DNA of 64,000 nucleotides. It comes from Leishmania mexicana MHOM/GT/2001/U1103. Taxonomy: Eukaryota; Euglenozoa; Kinetoplastea; Trypanosomatida; Trypanosomatidae. The DNA lies in NCBI RefSeq assembly GCF_000234665.1, contig NC_018326.1, positions 558,001 to 622,000 of the forward strand, written 5' to 3'. The notes under the pieces were generated by a model that did no database searches, was not told the DNA's origin, and saw only the letters and a program-made list of their open reading frames with translations. Made by a program: the position numbers and the translations under genes. Below, piece after piece: positions 1 through 11,046 of the stretch (positions are counted from its first letter, which is position 1; each line of letters opens with the position of its first letter).

Positions 1-747
1 GCGCAGTGAGGCGAACGGGACGGGGTCGAAGTAGCCCGTGGTCATCAGTTGACGATACTTGCGAAACAGCTTCGGATAGTAGCCCCATTTGTTGTTGTAG
101 AGGGCAAAGTGCACAAAGTCCCGCATGATGAGCCTCGTGCCCAGAGACGGGTGGTCGGAAACGGCGCCGCCCTCGAAGACAATCATGTCCTCGAACATCT
201 TGCGCTGCCGCTCCACGCGCTTCTCCTCCAACACAGCCACGATCTGGTCCAGACGCGCCTCGCTTGTGATGTCATTCTGCGAGGAGACGACAGACGGAGC
301 ACCGCTGCGACCACCACAAAAGGTCGCGGCCGCAGCCCCAGAACCCGCTGAGCCAACCTCCACGCCTCCCTGGGCAGGATGCACCATGATGGAGGTTGCC
401 TCCGCCTGCGCAGACGCCGCGGACGCTTCGTCCGTGATGGGGCTGCTGCTGGCTTCTCCCGACGGGATCTCCGAACACGAAGTGAACTGGGATGACGGTG
501 GTGCTGACAGTGTCGACTGCGGAGCCCACAATAATCGCGACCGCAGGAGAAGCCCCACCACTGGCGCCATTTCGTCCTGGAGCATCAGCTGTGTCGCACC
601 AAGCCCCAGCGATGCCTTCCCTGCAGATACCAGAGTCGCTCCGCCGTGTATTCTGTGAGAAGCCACATTGCTGATAGACGCGGCAGCGGCTAGGGCGGCG
701 CCTCTGCGCTGGCGTTCCAGAGTGTGCAATGGAGCTGCAACGCGCAT
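1..747 (-). CDS. MidA/NDUFAF7-like protein, N-terminal part (cut by window edge)
   Basis: An open minus-strand frame of 249 codons starts at the ATG at 747 and runs off the left edge. The first ~175 residues are low-complexity (Ala, Ser, Gly) and begin with a basic, hydroxylated stretch like a mitochondrial presequence. After that comes a conserved-looking block with a short helical segment (RLDQIVAVLEEKRVERQRKMF) and then RDFVHFALYNNKWGYYPKLF, which resembles the opening motif of the MidA/NDUFAF7 family of SAM-dependent methyltransferases (F-x-ALY-x-x-x-x-GYY). In other eukaryotes NDUFAF7 methylates an arginine of a complex I subunit in the mitochondrion. The catalytic SAM-binding part would lie left of the window, so the assignment rests on one motif. 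A second in-frame ATG at 570 (MAPVVGLLLRSRLLW) also looks like a mitochondrial presequence start and may be the true one. Confidence 0.55.
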   Translation of the reverse strand, partial: MRVAAPLHTLERQRRGAALAAAASISNVASHRIHGGATLVSAGKASLGLGATQLMLQDEMAPVVGLLLRSRLLWAPQSTLSAPPSSQFTSCSEIPSGEASSSPITDEASAASAQAEATSIMVHPAQGGVEVGSAGSGAAAATFCGGRSGAPSVVSSQNDITSEARLDQIVAVLEEKRVERQRKMFEDMIVFEGGAVSDHPSLGTRLIMRDFVHFALYNNKWGYYPKLFRKYRQLMTTGYFDPVPFASLR

Positions 748-2459
748 CTCGCTCTCCCCCTCGCTCGTAAAGGCGAATCGCGTGTTGAATCGACCGCCAA
801 GTGGCACCACAGGCCTTCTACAGAGTTCCGCACGCAGCCTTCGCTTTCGCTTCAGCGTCTCCCAGCTCGATGTTGCTCGGTCACCGCCGCAGATGTCGAC
901 AGGCCTGGCAGTGCTCGTGTGTCCGTATACACATGTACGTATACACGTGCGTGTGCCAATTTCTGTCCGTGCAGGCCAGGATGGCTGATGCGCGACGGTG
1001 GATGCAGGCAGCAGCAGACGCGTCTGGATAATAAGACTCGGATCTGCGGCGCGCAAGTGCGTGTGCGTCACAGAGGGAGGGAGAGGGAGGGATAGCGCGA
1101 AATGGAGCGATAGAAGCTGAAGAGCGCAACGACCTGTTGTGGTGCGGTGCCGCGCAGCACACACACAGAGAGAGCGGTGTTAGGCAAGTTGTGCAACGCG
1201 GGAGGGGGACGACGAGCTCCACACACGGAATGGCTCGGAAGGGGGTATTGGAAAGAGGAGTCGATGCGACGTGTAGAGAGCACCAGAGCACACGAGAGAC
1301 ATGAAACCCACCGTCATGGAGGAGGAGTGGAGGGGGGTCACTGCTGCTGCTCAGATGCCTCTCTACCCTTCGTTTTCCTTTTTAGGTGAGACGTCGTCCA
1401 ACTTGCCCCCCCCGCCCGCGAAACCGCGTGCAAAAGACGGGACGGGGAAACGACAACGAAAATGGGCACCAGGCCGGCACATCCCGCTGAAGGGTTGTGC
1501 AGAGAGGGCGGAAGAGCCAGGGAGAGACGATGGCAGAGGGAATGCGGGGCTGGGCCCCACCTCTGCATGAGCTCGTAGAGGTGCATGGGCAGCGCTCGGC
1601 TCGTCGGAGTGCTCCTCCAAGTGCTATTTCCGCATCCACCCACCCCCACTTCGTGTGCCAACCAACAACACCACAACGCTCACCGCCGCCCGAAAGCGCA
1701 ACGGAGAGAGGCGAGAAGGTCTCGCGGGGGGCGCGTTGCCTGCCCCTTTTCATTTCGTTTTTTTGTTTTCGTTTTACACAAACTGTAGTCGATGTGACAG
1801 TGGTAGTGAGGCTCAGGAGTCGCGCCAGCGACTCGAAGGTCGGAAGGGAGGTCCTGTCGCAGCCGCAGAAGCACGCACGGGCACGCGCACACACACGGGT
1901 ACCACCACCGCACAATCGGGAAGCATGAGAAAGCGAGAGGGTGGGGCTGGGTGGGTACGGGGGGGACACAGAGACACACAGACAGAGGGAAAGCAATGGA
2001 GAAGGAAAGGAATGGGGAGACGCCACAACGCGGGGGGAGTGGGAGAAGTAGCGATACCACCAAGTCGATTAATAATAAGGAGCGGGAAGAAGAAACGAAA
2101 GCATACACCCACACAGCGGCAACCACCACCAGAGACGTCGATCGTCATCAGCGGCACCCGCTCTCGTCACCCAGTCCCCTTAAGCGCACCGATTTCAACA
2201 GTAGTGTCTTATCCTGCCTCGCGTGCTAACATCAGACACAGACAGACACAGATAAGCAGGCAGAACTCAGCAGCATTTGGGGGAGGGGTCCTCCTCCACA
2301 TCCCGCCTACTTCATTGCGAAGTAGGGACTGCGTGTAGCGGGAGCACAGCACACATGCGTACCGTGCACGTACGTCGATTCGGAAGGACCAAAAAATATA
2401 TGTAAAGAGATAGAGGCAGGGTCCGCAGCCACGGCAGCTGTAATGGAGGACGCCTCTGT
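748..2459. other. Intergenic: 5' flank of MidA-like gene and 3' UTR of DHHC gene
   Basis: No credible gene is seen. A purine-rich stretch around 1071-1095 on the plus strand is a polypyrimidine tract on the minus strand and is the likely trans-splicing signal for the MidA-like mRNA. The remainder is GC-rich sequence with short CA and GA runs; open frames here are short, overlap in several frames and have biased low-complexity composition. Confidence 0.6.
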
Positions 2460-3653
2460 CTACTCGCTCTGTTGCACCGGCTCAAATGCGTAGGAGGAGG
2501 CGCCGTCGGAGATTGGGGCACTGGATTGCCCTTCGCCGCCCTCCGGCACTGGCATATATTGCTGCCGCCTCACCGATGAGTACGCCCCTCGCTTTCTAAT
2601 GTCCTCCGCCCTCGCACCCGACGACCCCTGCGAACCGTCCTCGCCCACAGCGCTTGCGCTAGATGCGTCATTACGCGCCGGCTGCTGCGGCGGCGGCACC
2701 GAGGAATCGGCCTCCCCGTCCCTGTTGCACTCCTCCTCGTTCATATCCGGCCCATTGGCGTGATCAGCGCCGTGTCTCTTAAAGTTGCGCCGCTTGCGCA
2801 CCACGAAGCAGGCGAGCGGGCCCTTTGTCTCCGGCTCGCCGTGCTGGCTGCGGTACTCGCCAAGCGCCCGCTTCTTCTCGCGCCTCTTGACAATGTGCTC
2901 GTAAGTGGACTGGTGGGTGATGTCGAGGTAGACGTGGAAGCAGATAAGCTTACCGAGGGAGCCAATGCCGGCGACAGCGATGAGCAGGCATACAAAGTTG
3001 AAGAATACGAGAGCGGGGAAGGCTTGAACAGGGCTGTGGTAGGCTTGCGTCTGCATGCGGCGCTTGAAGGCGTCAACATCGCGCAGCATCAACTGAATCG
3101 TATACAGACTTAAAGCCGTCACCCAAGCCATCCCAACCCAGGCGACGCCCATGAAAGTTGCGAAGAGGCGGTAGTTCTTGGCGCCGACGCAGCTGTTCAG
3201 CCAGCGACAGTGATGATCAAAACCTGGAACGCACTTGTCGCATACGCTGCAGTGCTTGCAGCCTAACTGTACAAATCGCCGACAGAAGACACACGGCTCC
3301 GTACTGGGCTCCGCCGACTCTGGCACGAGCTCATCCTGGTTGAGGCGGGGGAGGTCTGTGCGGAAGACAGCGGGGTCCTGCTGAGGGTACAACTCCAGCG
3401 CCACCTTCGTGAAGACCACAGAGGTCATGAGTACGGATGAGATGACGAGCACGGCGATTAAGTATGCGCCTTCGAAGAAAGGGATCTGTACCGTAAAGTG
3501 CAGCGTTGCCAGCACCGCAATCGCGGCCCAAGCGCTAATCTGCAGTGCATCTAGGGGGTACTCGTAACCGCTTCGGCGTGGGCGCACCGGGTCGCCATAG
3601 ATGTCCTTCCACTCGCCCTCCGCGCTCTGCGGTCTGCAGCAAGGAAACAGCAT
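2460..3653 (-). CDS. DHHC-type protein S-acyltransferase
   Basis: This 397-residue membrane protein is a palmitoyltransferase that should move a fatty acyl chain to cysteines of target proteins. The zinc-binding cysteine-rich domain spans about residues 121-162 (CVFC, CKHCSVCDKCV) and holds the catalytic DHHC at 146-149 followed by WLNSCVG. Four hydrophobic segments lie at about 38-58, 62-88, 163-190 and 211-240, the normal DHHC topology with the active domain on the cytosolic side. A weakened TTxE motif (QSTYE, ~248-252) follows the last segment. The N-terminus reads MLFPCC, so its own cysteines may be acylated. The C-terminal ~130 residues are hydrophilic and disordered-looking. The ATG at 3653 gives a family-typical length. 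The organelle cannot be read from the sequence. Confidence 0.95.
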   Translation of the reverse strand: MLFPCCRPQSAEGEWKDIYGDPVRPRRSGYEYPLDALQISAWAAIAVLATLHFTVQIPFFEGAYLIAVLVISSVLMTSVVFTKVALELYPQQDPAVFRTDLPRLNQDELVPESAEPSTEPCVFCRRFVQLGCKHCSVCDKCVPGFDHHCRWLNSCVGAKNYRLFATFMGVAWVGMAWVTALSLYTIQLMLRDVDAFKRRMQTQAYHSPVQAFPALVFFNFVCLLIAVAGIGSLGKLICFHVYLDITHQSTYEHIVKRREKKRALGEYRSQHGEPETKGPLACFVVRKRRNFKRHGADHANGPDMNEEECNRDGEADSSVPPPQQPARNDASSASAVGEDGSQGSSGARAEDIRKRGAYSSVRRQQYMPVPEGGEGQSSAPISDGASSYAFEPVQQSE

Positions 3654-6600
3654 TACGCAAACTGAAAAAAAAACAATAAGGTGCCCAACAAGTGCGTGTT
3701 AGTGTTACGAAATCCTTGTCGGTGGTGTGTGTGGGGGGGAGCACTGCCTGCCCTCGCTGGCGTGCGGTGAGACCGAGAGAGTGAGAAGAAAACGGAGGAG
3801 GAGGAGGGAACGCTTCAGCTGAGGGGTGGTCATCCCGTTTTCTAACCGGTCATGGGCGATTGCCACCAAATGTGTCGAACGCGGCCAGGTAGGCTGAGGG
3901 GAAGCGGAGTTCTCCATGCCGCCCCTGACGGGATTCGTGTTTCATTGTTTCCATGACGTCTGCGAACACGCAGGGCCCACCCTCCCCTTATCCATCCCGT
4001 CTCACACGGTGGATGTGATGATGGGGGCGTGGGGGTGAGCTGCCCTGAATTCGCAGACGAGGTAGCAGAACCAGTTGGCATCCCTTCCCGAGGATAAGAA
4101 GAGGAGAAAGAGATCCGTCAAGTCCCCCCACGCACAGAGGCACCCGTGCGTTGCCGCCGGGAGCCGTCCCGAAAGAAACAGCGGAGGCTTCTCACCCCCT
4201 CCCCTCCCCCTCTTCTCTCCGCAATGCAAAGAGGGCGAAACACATGTTTCGTGCAAAATGCGAAGGGAATCAGCGGTGGGAGAGGAAACGACGTCGAACT
4301 CCGTGACAGAAGCGTGGGAGATCGGCTGAGCGGGACAGGCAGAGGCACACGCACACCCACGCGTAGCCCCGACCTTGAAAAACAAAACCGAATCGAAGCT
4401 CCCACACACACGCACACTCTCTCTTCTGAGCACCGCCCCGACGAAACCGAAAGTTTTCTGGTCTCAGCAGGGGATGGTGGTGGTGGTGGTGGTGGGAAAG
4501 GATGGGAGGGAGCGGATCTCATCCAACCAGCTGCGGAAGAGAAGGAGAACGAGGGAGGGCAGGAGAAGCAAGATTCGTCATGATTAGCGGCTGTGGGGCA
4601 CGCCTGTGCCATCGTGTATGCAAAGCCAGAGAGATGGGATCCTACGACATCAGAGAAAGGACACATCCGCGTTGCAAGGAGATACGCTGCGGAGTATGAG
4701 GAAGCCGCTGAGGGTGGGCCACAAAGACAGATTTACACCCTTACTGATCCCTTATCAGCTCCCGTCGGCGCGGTTAGGGAGAAGCAGCGTGGAAACGGCA
4801 GCAACAGCAGGGATGACCGTGTGAGCAAGCATGTAAACAACAAAGCCATCGTGCCGCAGGGGAGGGGGGGGGGGCAGAAAAAAAAAACAAAGAGAAGCGA
4901 AGACGGCTTGCGAGGAACACCCCCCCCCCTCCCCCCGACTAAGGTGACCAGGGGGAGGAGAAGAAAACAGAATGGCCACGAGTCCGAAAAGGTGCGCCTC
5001 CGTGCGCTTCTATGCGTCCGCGTGTTTCATCCACGTCCTGGGTACACCCCCCCCCTGTCGTGGCCGTTCCAAGTCCAGCGGCAAATGCGCGCTGCCTGCA
5101 TGCACATCACCTCACAGAGGGAGACCACCGTGAGAAACAGACAGGTGCAAAGCTGTGCAAGGAGCACTGGCACACACACGCACACACGCACGCACACGTG
5201 CGCGCGCAAGCAAGTGAAGGAGACGGAAAATGAAAAGCCCCAGCGAAACATTTGCAAAGGTCAGGCTCCGCGAGACGGCGCTCTGATCTTTGCTTGCTCG
5301 CATGAGCAAGTCGAATGGGGAACGCGGAGGAGAGAGGAGGAGGGTGCGGAATCCGTCGAAGTTCTGGGGAAGCGAAGCGAGGCAGTGAAGAACTGAGAGG
5401 GGGGGGCGAGAGATCGTGTGGACGTATGAAGAAAATACCGGGACTAGAGGGTTGTGGATGCTGAAGCGACCATGGAAAACCTACCTAAGCAGCAGCAACA
5501 ACGATGCCGGCATGAACTCCATTGTGTCCCGCTCCTGCGGGAGCCTGCGCGTCTGATGCTTGTGTGCGCGTGTCCAGGGAGGAAAAAGAAAAATCGACAG
5601 AGATTGACGATAAAACGCGCAGTTGCGTGTGTCGCGACGTCGCCATCATCTCGGCCGACGCACGCGTGCACGTGTCCGCCAGTGGGTGCGCTGGAGGGGA
5701 GGAAGCCTCTTCAAACGGCGCCTTCTTCGTTCTTTTAATTCTTTGCATGTACCTTCTCCCGTCGATGGTCCACCACAACCCCGCTGCGGATGTGCGCGTC
5801 CATCTTCGTGTTGTTCGCTGGCGGTGACGACTTCACTCGAGATCGAGAGAGAGAGGGAGAGAAAGACAGAGCCCGGGAGACGACAGGTGAAGAGAAGAGC
5901 GGGATGCGCGACGAAAAATTGGCGGTGGTGGAGAAACGGCAGGAGAAAGACCGGCGGATCCACGACAAGTTCAGCGCTTTTCAACGCCCTCCCCTCCTCC
6001 TCCCTTTACAGCCACACACACACACACACATGATGGCAAACATGCTATAAACACCCACATTCACACGCGCCGAAAGGGCGAGGGACGACGTGGCATGTAC
6101 GCGGCGTCGGGATAGCAGCACGGGTTGTCATGCACCCCCAGCCTCGATTCTCTCTGCATGATCGAGAGAGAAACGTGCCGTGCGGGAGGGATCTGTAGAG
6201 TGCTTTCTTGCTCTCTCAATCTGAGGGTCTACCGCGTCCGAGGGGGGGGCACGCCATCAGCAGTGAGAGTGCCCAAGTTCTCTGTCGGAGCGCTTCGCGC
6301 TCTTCTCACGATGTGTCTGCCTTGCTGTATGTGTGCGCGTGTGGGCGTGTGCGGGTGGAGCTGTGGCACAGACACACACACATGCACACACATGCACCTT
6401 TCCCTCGTATCCTCAAGGAAGTGGGACCGAAAGGCACAGCGAGACACAACCAAACGGAAAAAAGGAAAATACGAACCGGAAGACTACAAGACGCATCGAT
6501 GATCGCGCGGTGGCCTGCTTCCCTCCCCCCTCCGCCTCCAAGAAACGCGCACCCACGCCCCCCCCCACACATATACACATACGTGCAATCTACGCGCACG

Positions 6601-6910
6601 CTGGGTGATTGCAGGACGGTGGCTGCAAACGGTGCACTCGTTTCCGGGGGAAGGTGTGGGGGGAGAGAGAGGGAGCGAGGAAGCGAGGAAGCGAGGGGGT
6701 GGGGGGTTGCATGTTCGCGCCTGCAGACGTGTAGACATGATTGCTTACATGAACGAAAAGTTTGCATGAAAATATATATATATAGAACGGAAATCGCCTC
6801 GCGCATCCCTCCGCCTCTCCCCCCGCGTCACATGCACACGGACGGAGATCGAGGAAAGGAGCCGGCGAACGGGAGGAGGGGCAGGGGGGCCAGGCGTTTG
6901 CCACCACACC
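3654..6910. other. Long intergenic stretch (3.3 kb) with no gene
   Basis: This stretch holds the 5' flank of the DHHC gene and the long 3' UTR of the FPPS gene. It contains many purine-rich tracts on the plus strand (pyrimidine-rich on the transcribed sense), runs of C and G (4862-4875, 4921-4932), and CA runs (5160-5200, 6012-6028, 6370-6390). Open frames occur on both strands but are mutually overlapping, low in complexity and share no recognisable domain. I see no RNA gene. Confidence 0.6.
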
Positions 6911-7999
6911 TTACTTTTGGCGCTTGTAAGTCTTTCCCCAAAGAACCTTCACGCTAGCCGCGAAGGCGGCATTCTGCGCTTCCAGCGCCGTGATGAGCTG
7001 CTCGATCTCCGCCACAACGGTCCTCTCGTACTCCTCAAAGCGGGCGAGCAGGTTCTGCTCACTGTAAAGCTGCTTGATAACGGCGACCTTGGCCGGATCA
7101 GTGGAGCCGTAGTTGGCCTTGAACTCCGCGACCCTCTCGGCCGGGGCGGTCGTCAGGAAGGTGACGGCGAGCCACGAGCACTTGGCGTCTTCAATGTCGG
7201 TGCCAATTTTTCCCAGCTTCTCTGGCGGGGTGAAGCAGTCCATCACGTCGTCCTGCACCTGAAAGTACTCGCCCATCACCATGGCCACCTTGTGCGTCGC
7301 CCCCTTGTCCACTTTCTCCATTGTCCCGCTCACCAGCAGGCCCATCACCAGCGGCAGCCAGTAGGTGTAGTAGGCGGTTTTGTACACGACGATGCGGCGG
7401 TGGTTGAAGGGTGTGTACTCGACGTAGTCTGTCGTGTTGGCGTGCGCCACATTGGCGTCCAGCTTCGCTGAGTCTACCATCGACGTGACGTCGTACAGCT
7501 GGCCAATTGTGGTAGTTAGATCGACGTCGTGGAAAATGCGCAGCACCTCGGCGAGGAACGGGCGGTCGGCGAAGTAGTGCAGCGCCATCTGCGTCGCCCA
7601 GGCCAGCAGAATGAGACCGTCATTGATGGCCACCTGCGTGGTCACCCCGGGGTGCAGGTACCAGCACGGCTTGCCGCGGCGAGTCTTGCTGTGGTCCATG
7701 ATGTCGTCCTCCACAAGGAAATGGGCCTGCAGCATCTCGATCATCCAGCCGCACACGCACGCGTCGTGCAGAACGCGCTCCATCGCAGCTGCATCCATCT
7801 GCGCATCCTTCGCCATCGCCTCTGCCACGTCCACGACGCAGAGACCGCGGTTGTACTTGCCGCCGAGGCACGTAGTATCCATCATAGACTTCAGGTAGCC
7901 CTTGCGGTGGACATCCATTTCGAAGCGCTTCTCGGCATCGCTGAGTAGGAACTCCTGAACCTCCTCGTACACCTTCTGGAAGCGTTCCATGTGCGCCAT
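6911..7999 (-). CDS. FPPS: Farnesyl pyrophosphate synthase
   Basis: The 362-residue enzyme condenses dimethylallyl then geranyl diphosphate with isopentenyl diphosphate to give farnesyl diphosphate, the precursor for ergosterol, dolichol, ubiquinone side chains and protein prenylation. Both Mg-binding aspartate-rich motifs are intact: DDIMD at residues 98-102, followed by the substrate-binding KTRRG, and DDVMD at 250-254. The protein ends KTYKRQK; a basic C-terminal tail of this kind binds substrate phosphate in the family. Residues ~179-189 form the short insertion typical of trypanosomatid FPPS. The ATG at 7999 gives the length usual for Leishmania FPPS. In these parasites the enzyme is the target of nitrogen-containing bisphosphonates. 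No targeting peptide is seen, so a cytosolic site is likely. Confidence 0.97.
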   Translation of the reverse strand: MAHMERFQKVYEEVQEFLLSDAEKRFEMDVHRKGYLKSMMDTTCLGGKYNRGLCVVDVAEAMAKDAQMDAAAMERVLHDACVCGWMIEMLQAHFLVEDDIMDHSKTRRGKPCWYLHPGVTTQVAINDGLILLAWATQMALHYFADRPFLAEVLRIFHDVDLTTTIGQLYDVTSMVDSAKLDANVAHANTTDYVEYTPFNHRRIVVYKTAYYTYWLPLVMGLLVSGTMEKVDKGATHKVAMVMGEYFQVQDDVMDCFTPPEKLGKIGTDIEDAKCSWLAVTFLTTAPAERVAEFKANYGSTDPAKVAVIKQLYSEQNLLARFEEYERTVVAEIEQLITALEAQNAAFAASVKVLWGKTYKRQK

Positions 8000-9255
8000 G
8001 ATGATGTCCGAAGATGATGTCGCTCGCTGCGTCTGATCCTGTGTGGTCTAAGACGAGCGCGACTCAGACAGCCGATAGGGATGGGGAGTAAAGAAAGAAA
8101 ACAGCAACGCGGCTTCAACTTTAGAAAAGATGTTGACGTCCCAAGATGTAGATGATGGGCAGATAGGTTACTATGCCGCATGAAAGCGAGAGAGAGACAC
8201 ACCGGTGTGTGTGCGTGTGTGTACGGGGAGTGGGGGGTAGGGAGGGTAGGGGGGAGAATACAGGAGAGAAGGCCAGGTGATAATGGAGCTAAGCGAAATG
8301 TGAAGGAGGAGCGCGTCGGAAGAAGATGGCATGCAGCGCTGCACGACGTGCACAAGACAACCTATGAGAAAGAGAAAACTGTTTGAAAGCAGCAGCCCCC
8401 ACAGGCCGCCACCGCCACTACCGTCTTTCCAACACGGCGGTGTCGTCGCGCTCCTCTCCCCCTTCCTCTGCTGACCCTCAACCACGACGTCGTGCGGGGA
8501 CGCGTACGGGTGTACGCGTCTCGGCCACAGGCGTGTGGGGAGGCATGGGGGTGGAGCGATGATGGACACACGTTTGAAGGCAATGGTGTAGACCGAAACA
8601 GGAGATCGCCAAAAGGCAGTGGGTGCCGCCGCCCCTCGAGAGAGGAGAGAGAAAGAGAGAGGGACGGTGAACGCGATGAACCATGTGAGCGATGCGCCTC
8701 GGCGTACGCGGCACGTGGGCACGTACTTGTGTGGGTGTGTGGGTGAGTCCGTGCGTGCGTTTAGAGCAACGATGCTTTCGTCGGTCTCTCGCTCTCACGC
8801 CTGCTCACCATCATGCACAGTCACACCACTTGGCCACCGCCTCTCTCCTCCTTGCAACACACAGACGAACGCGCGCAGCCATACGCCTACACACAACGGC
8901 GAGAGCGAAACGCGGAGGAAAAGAAAAAGAAAGGTGTTCCCGTGTTGAAGAGAGAGGACATATCCACTTTACATGAACACGCCGTCTGGCCATCCCACGC
9001 GCTGACAGGCATGCGCGCCACAGCCGCAAGCATCCACGGAGAAGGGGGAAGGGAGAGAAAAAAAAGTCGTACACAACGTACATCAGCGCCCCTCAGCAAA
9101 GGAAAGAAAAACGTGCAAACCCCCACCGCCGCAACGTACGCCAATCATGTCGTCCTGCCTAGCATACATAAGGGGAGAGCAACAGAGAGCGACACACACA
9201 CACGCACGCACGCACGCCGGATTGCACAGCCTCGCTTCTCTCTTCTCAACGACCA
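8000..9255. other. Intergenic: FPPS 5' flank and IFT74 3' UTR
   Basis: No gene is seen. Purine-rich plus-strand tracts near 8084-8105 and 8180-8200 are pyrimidine-rich on the minus strand and are the likely splice-acceptor signals for FPPS. Open frames in the rest are short and low in complexity. A CA/CG-rich run lies at 9195-9218. Confidence 0.6.
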
Positions 9256-11046
9256 CTAATGCGTGCTAGTGGGACTGAAGAGCGGCGCCGTCCCCATCCC
9301 GGCAATCCGAGAGGGATTCTGCAACAGCAGGTTCACTTCATCGACGATCCGCAGGCACTCCGCCTTAGTGCCAAGGTACTGCGTTTCCTTCTCCCTCAGA
9401 CGCACGTAGTCTTCTAGGGAGAAGGTGGACTGCCACAACATGCGGATGCGCTGTTCCTGTGTGGAGAGTGTGGTGAACACATCGCCCGCGTGCAGCTCCT
9501 TCTTGCGCGCCTCGTACTCCGCCGTGAGCGCATTCAGGTGAACCTTCGACCCATCGCGTAGACGGGTATAGTAGGCTAGCTGTGCCCTAAGCACCTTGCG
9601 CGTGTCCTCCACCTCCGCCCGCAGCCCGTCAAGGTCGCTGAACTTCTCCATCTCCGCCTTCTGCTCCGCCATCTTGGCGTTGTGCGACGCCAGCTCCTCC
9701 TTGATCTTCTTGTCGAGGTGCGCCACCTTGTCCAGCTCCGCCTTGCGCTCCAGTAGTTCCTTCTCTAGGCGCTGGTGGGTCTTCACGTCGTTCTGAATCT
9801 GGTCGCGCCTCGCATCCACCTGCGTCGTCAAGTCGTGGAGGGTGTCAGGGTTGTTCTCCGACGGCATCTGCCGCTGCATCTCGAGGGCTTGCGAGATGCG
9901 GCTCAGCAGGTCGGCGATGTGCCGTTGCGCCTCGGCAATCTTATCCATCTCCGCCCGCTCCTTGTCGGGGTACTCGTCAATGAAGGTCTGCATCTCGCGG
10001 TCCTTCTCTTGCAGTTCCTGGAAAGCCTGCACGTTTTCGCCGCTGAAGTTCTTCACCTCCTCTTCCAGTGCGCTTTGCCGGGCACGCGACTCCTGCAACG
10101 TGTCACGAATGTCATTCACCTGCCGCTCCAGCACCTCAATGTCGGAACGGGTTGCCTTGAGCTGCCCAATCAACTTCTCCTGTTCCTCCTTGACGGAGAG
10201 GGAGCACTGGCTCTGCAGCTCTTTGCTCTCCCGTCGCTTGCGCAGAATGCCGCGCAGCATCTCGGCGGCGCGCCTCTTGTCCGGGTCGCCAGCGAGGTTC
10301 GCCATGAGCAGTTCTTGCTTTGCCTGCAGCGTTCGGAGCTCGTGATGGCGATCCAGCACCATATCCGACACCGCGAAGGCCTCGTCGCGGATGGCCTTGT
10401 AGGAGTTGTAGTCTTGGTTCTCGTTGAGGATGCGCCTGTCCAGCTGCTGGATTTCCTCCTCCAGCGACTGCAGCGTTGCCTTCGTCTTGGCGTCCGTGTC
10501 CTTCACAGCGAGGAAAAGTTCGTCCACCTTCTTGCGGCGGGCGATGTTCTGCTTCTCCAGCCGCGTAGACTCGTCCTTCACGGCAGCGAGGTCGAGCGAG
10601 CTCGAATTTTCCACGGCAACGTTTACATCCGCGAGTGTGTCCTTGAGCTTTGCAATATCGTCCTGCAGCGTCTTCGACTTCTCCTGCAGCTGCGTGAGCA
10701 CGGAGCTGTTGCGGTCGATGAGCTGCTCCTGTTCCTGCAGTCGCTCAATCTCAGCCGAGAGCTCCGCAATCTTGGGGCGGATCAGCCCGATGTAGTAGCT
10801 ACGGTCACCAACCTGACGTCCTGGACCAGCAGAGGTACCGACACCACTGCGCGACGCCGCCCTCATACCCTCGCGCAAGACAGCCGCCTCTGCTGACACT
10901 GCCACCGGCTGCTGTAGACTGCCACCGATGCCGGCGACTTGCATGCGATTTGTGCCGGGCCGGGCCTGGGACCCAGGCCGCATCGTGGTGCCGGGGCGCA
11001 GCCCACTGAACGTGCCGAGGCTCTGCGAGTTGAATCCGGTGTTCAT
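9256..11046 (-). CDS. IFT74: Intraflagellar transport protein IFT74 (IFT72/74)
   Basis: The protein of 596 residues has a basic, Gly/Pro/Arg/Thr-rich N-terminus (GLRPGTTMRPGSQARPGTNR) followed by near-continuous coiled coil to the end, which is the architecture of IFT74. IFT74 pairs with IFT81 in the IFT-B core, and the basic N-terminal region of IFT74 helps the IFT81 head bind tubulin for delivery into the flagellum. Length and layout match the ~600-residue family. I chose the ATG at 11046 (MNTGFNSQ) because the frame stays open upstream to 11763 but that part is low-complexity and unlike any IFT74 N-terminus, so it is read as 5' UTR. A long opposing open frame (9775-10896) is a codon-bias shadow. 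Confidence 0.9.
   Translation of the reverse strand: MNTGFNSQSLGTFSGLRPGTTMRPGSQARPGTNRMQVAGIGGSLQQPVAVSAEAAVLREGMRAASRSGVGTSAGPGRQVGDRSYYIGLIRPKIAELSAEIERLQEQEQLIDRNSSVLTQLQEKSKTLQDDIAKLKDTLADVNVAVENSSSLDLAAVKDESTRLEKQNIARRKKVDELFLAVKDTDAKTKATLQSLEEEIQQLDRRILNENQDYNSYKAIRDEAFAVSDMVLDRHHELRTLQAKQELLMANLAGDPDKRRAAEMLRGILRKRRESKELQSQCSLSVKEEQEKLIGQLKATRSDIEVLERQVNDIRDTLQESRARQSALEEEVKNFSGENVQAFQELQEKDREMQTFIDEYPDKERAEMDKIAEAQRHIADLLSRISQALEMQRQMPSENNPDTLHDLTTQVDARRDQIQNDVKTHQRLEKELLERKAELDKVAHLDKKIKEELASHNAKMAEQKAEMEKFSDLDGLRAEVEDTRKVLRAQLAYYTRLRDGSKVHLNALTAEYEARKKELHAGDVFTTLSTQEQRIRMLWQSTFSLEDYVRLREKETQYLGTKAECLRIVDEVNLLLQNPSRIAGMGTAPLFSPTSTH

Noticed and set aside
5454..6957. Plus-strand frames of 90-250 codons between the DHHC and FPPS genes
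   Set aside because: They oppose the transcription direction, are rich in His/Thr from CA runs and lack any conserved motif.
9775..10896. 373-codon plus-strand frame
   Set aside because: It is the antisense shadow of the IFT74 coiled coil; Leu-rich composition mirrors Glu/Lys/Gln codons on the coding strand.
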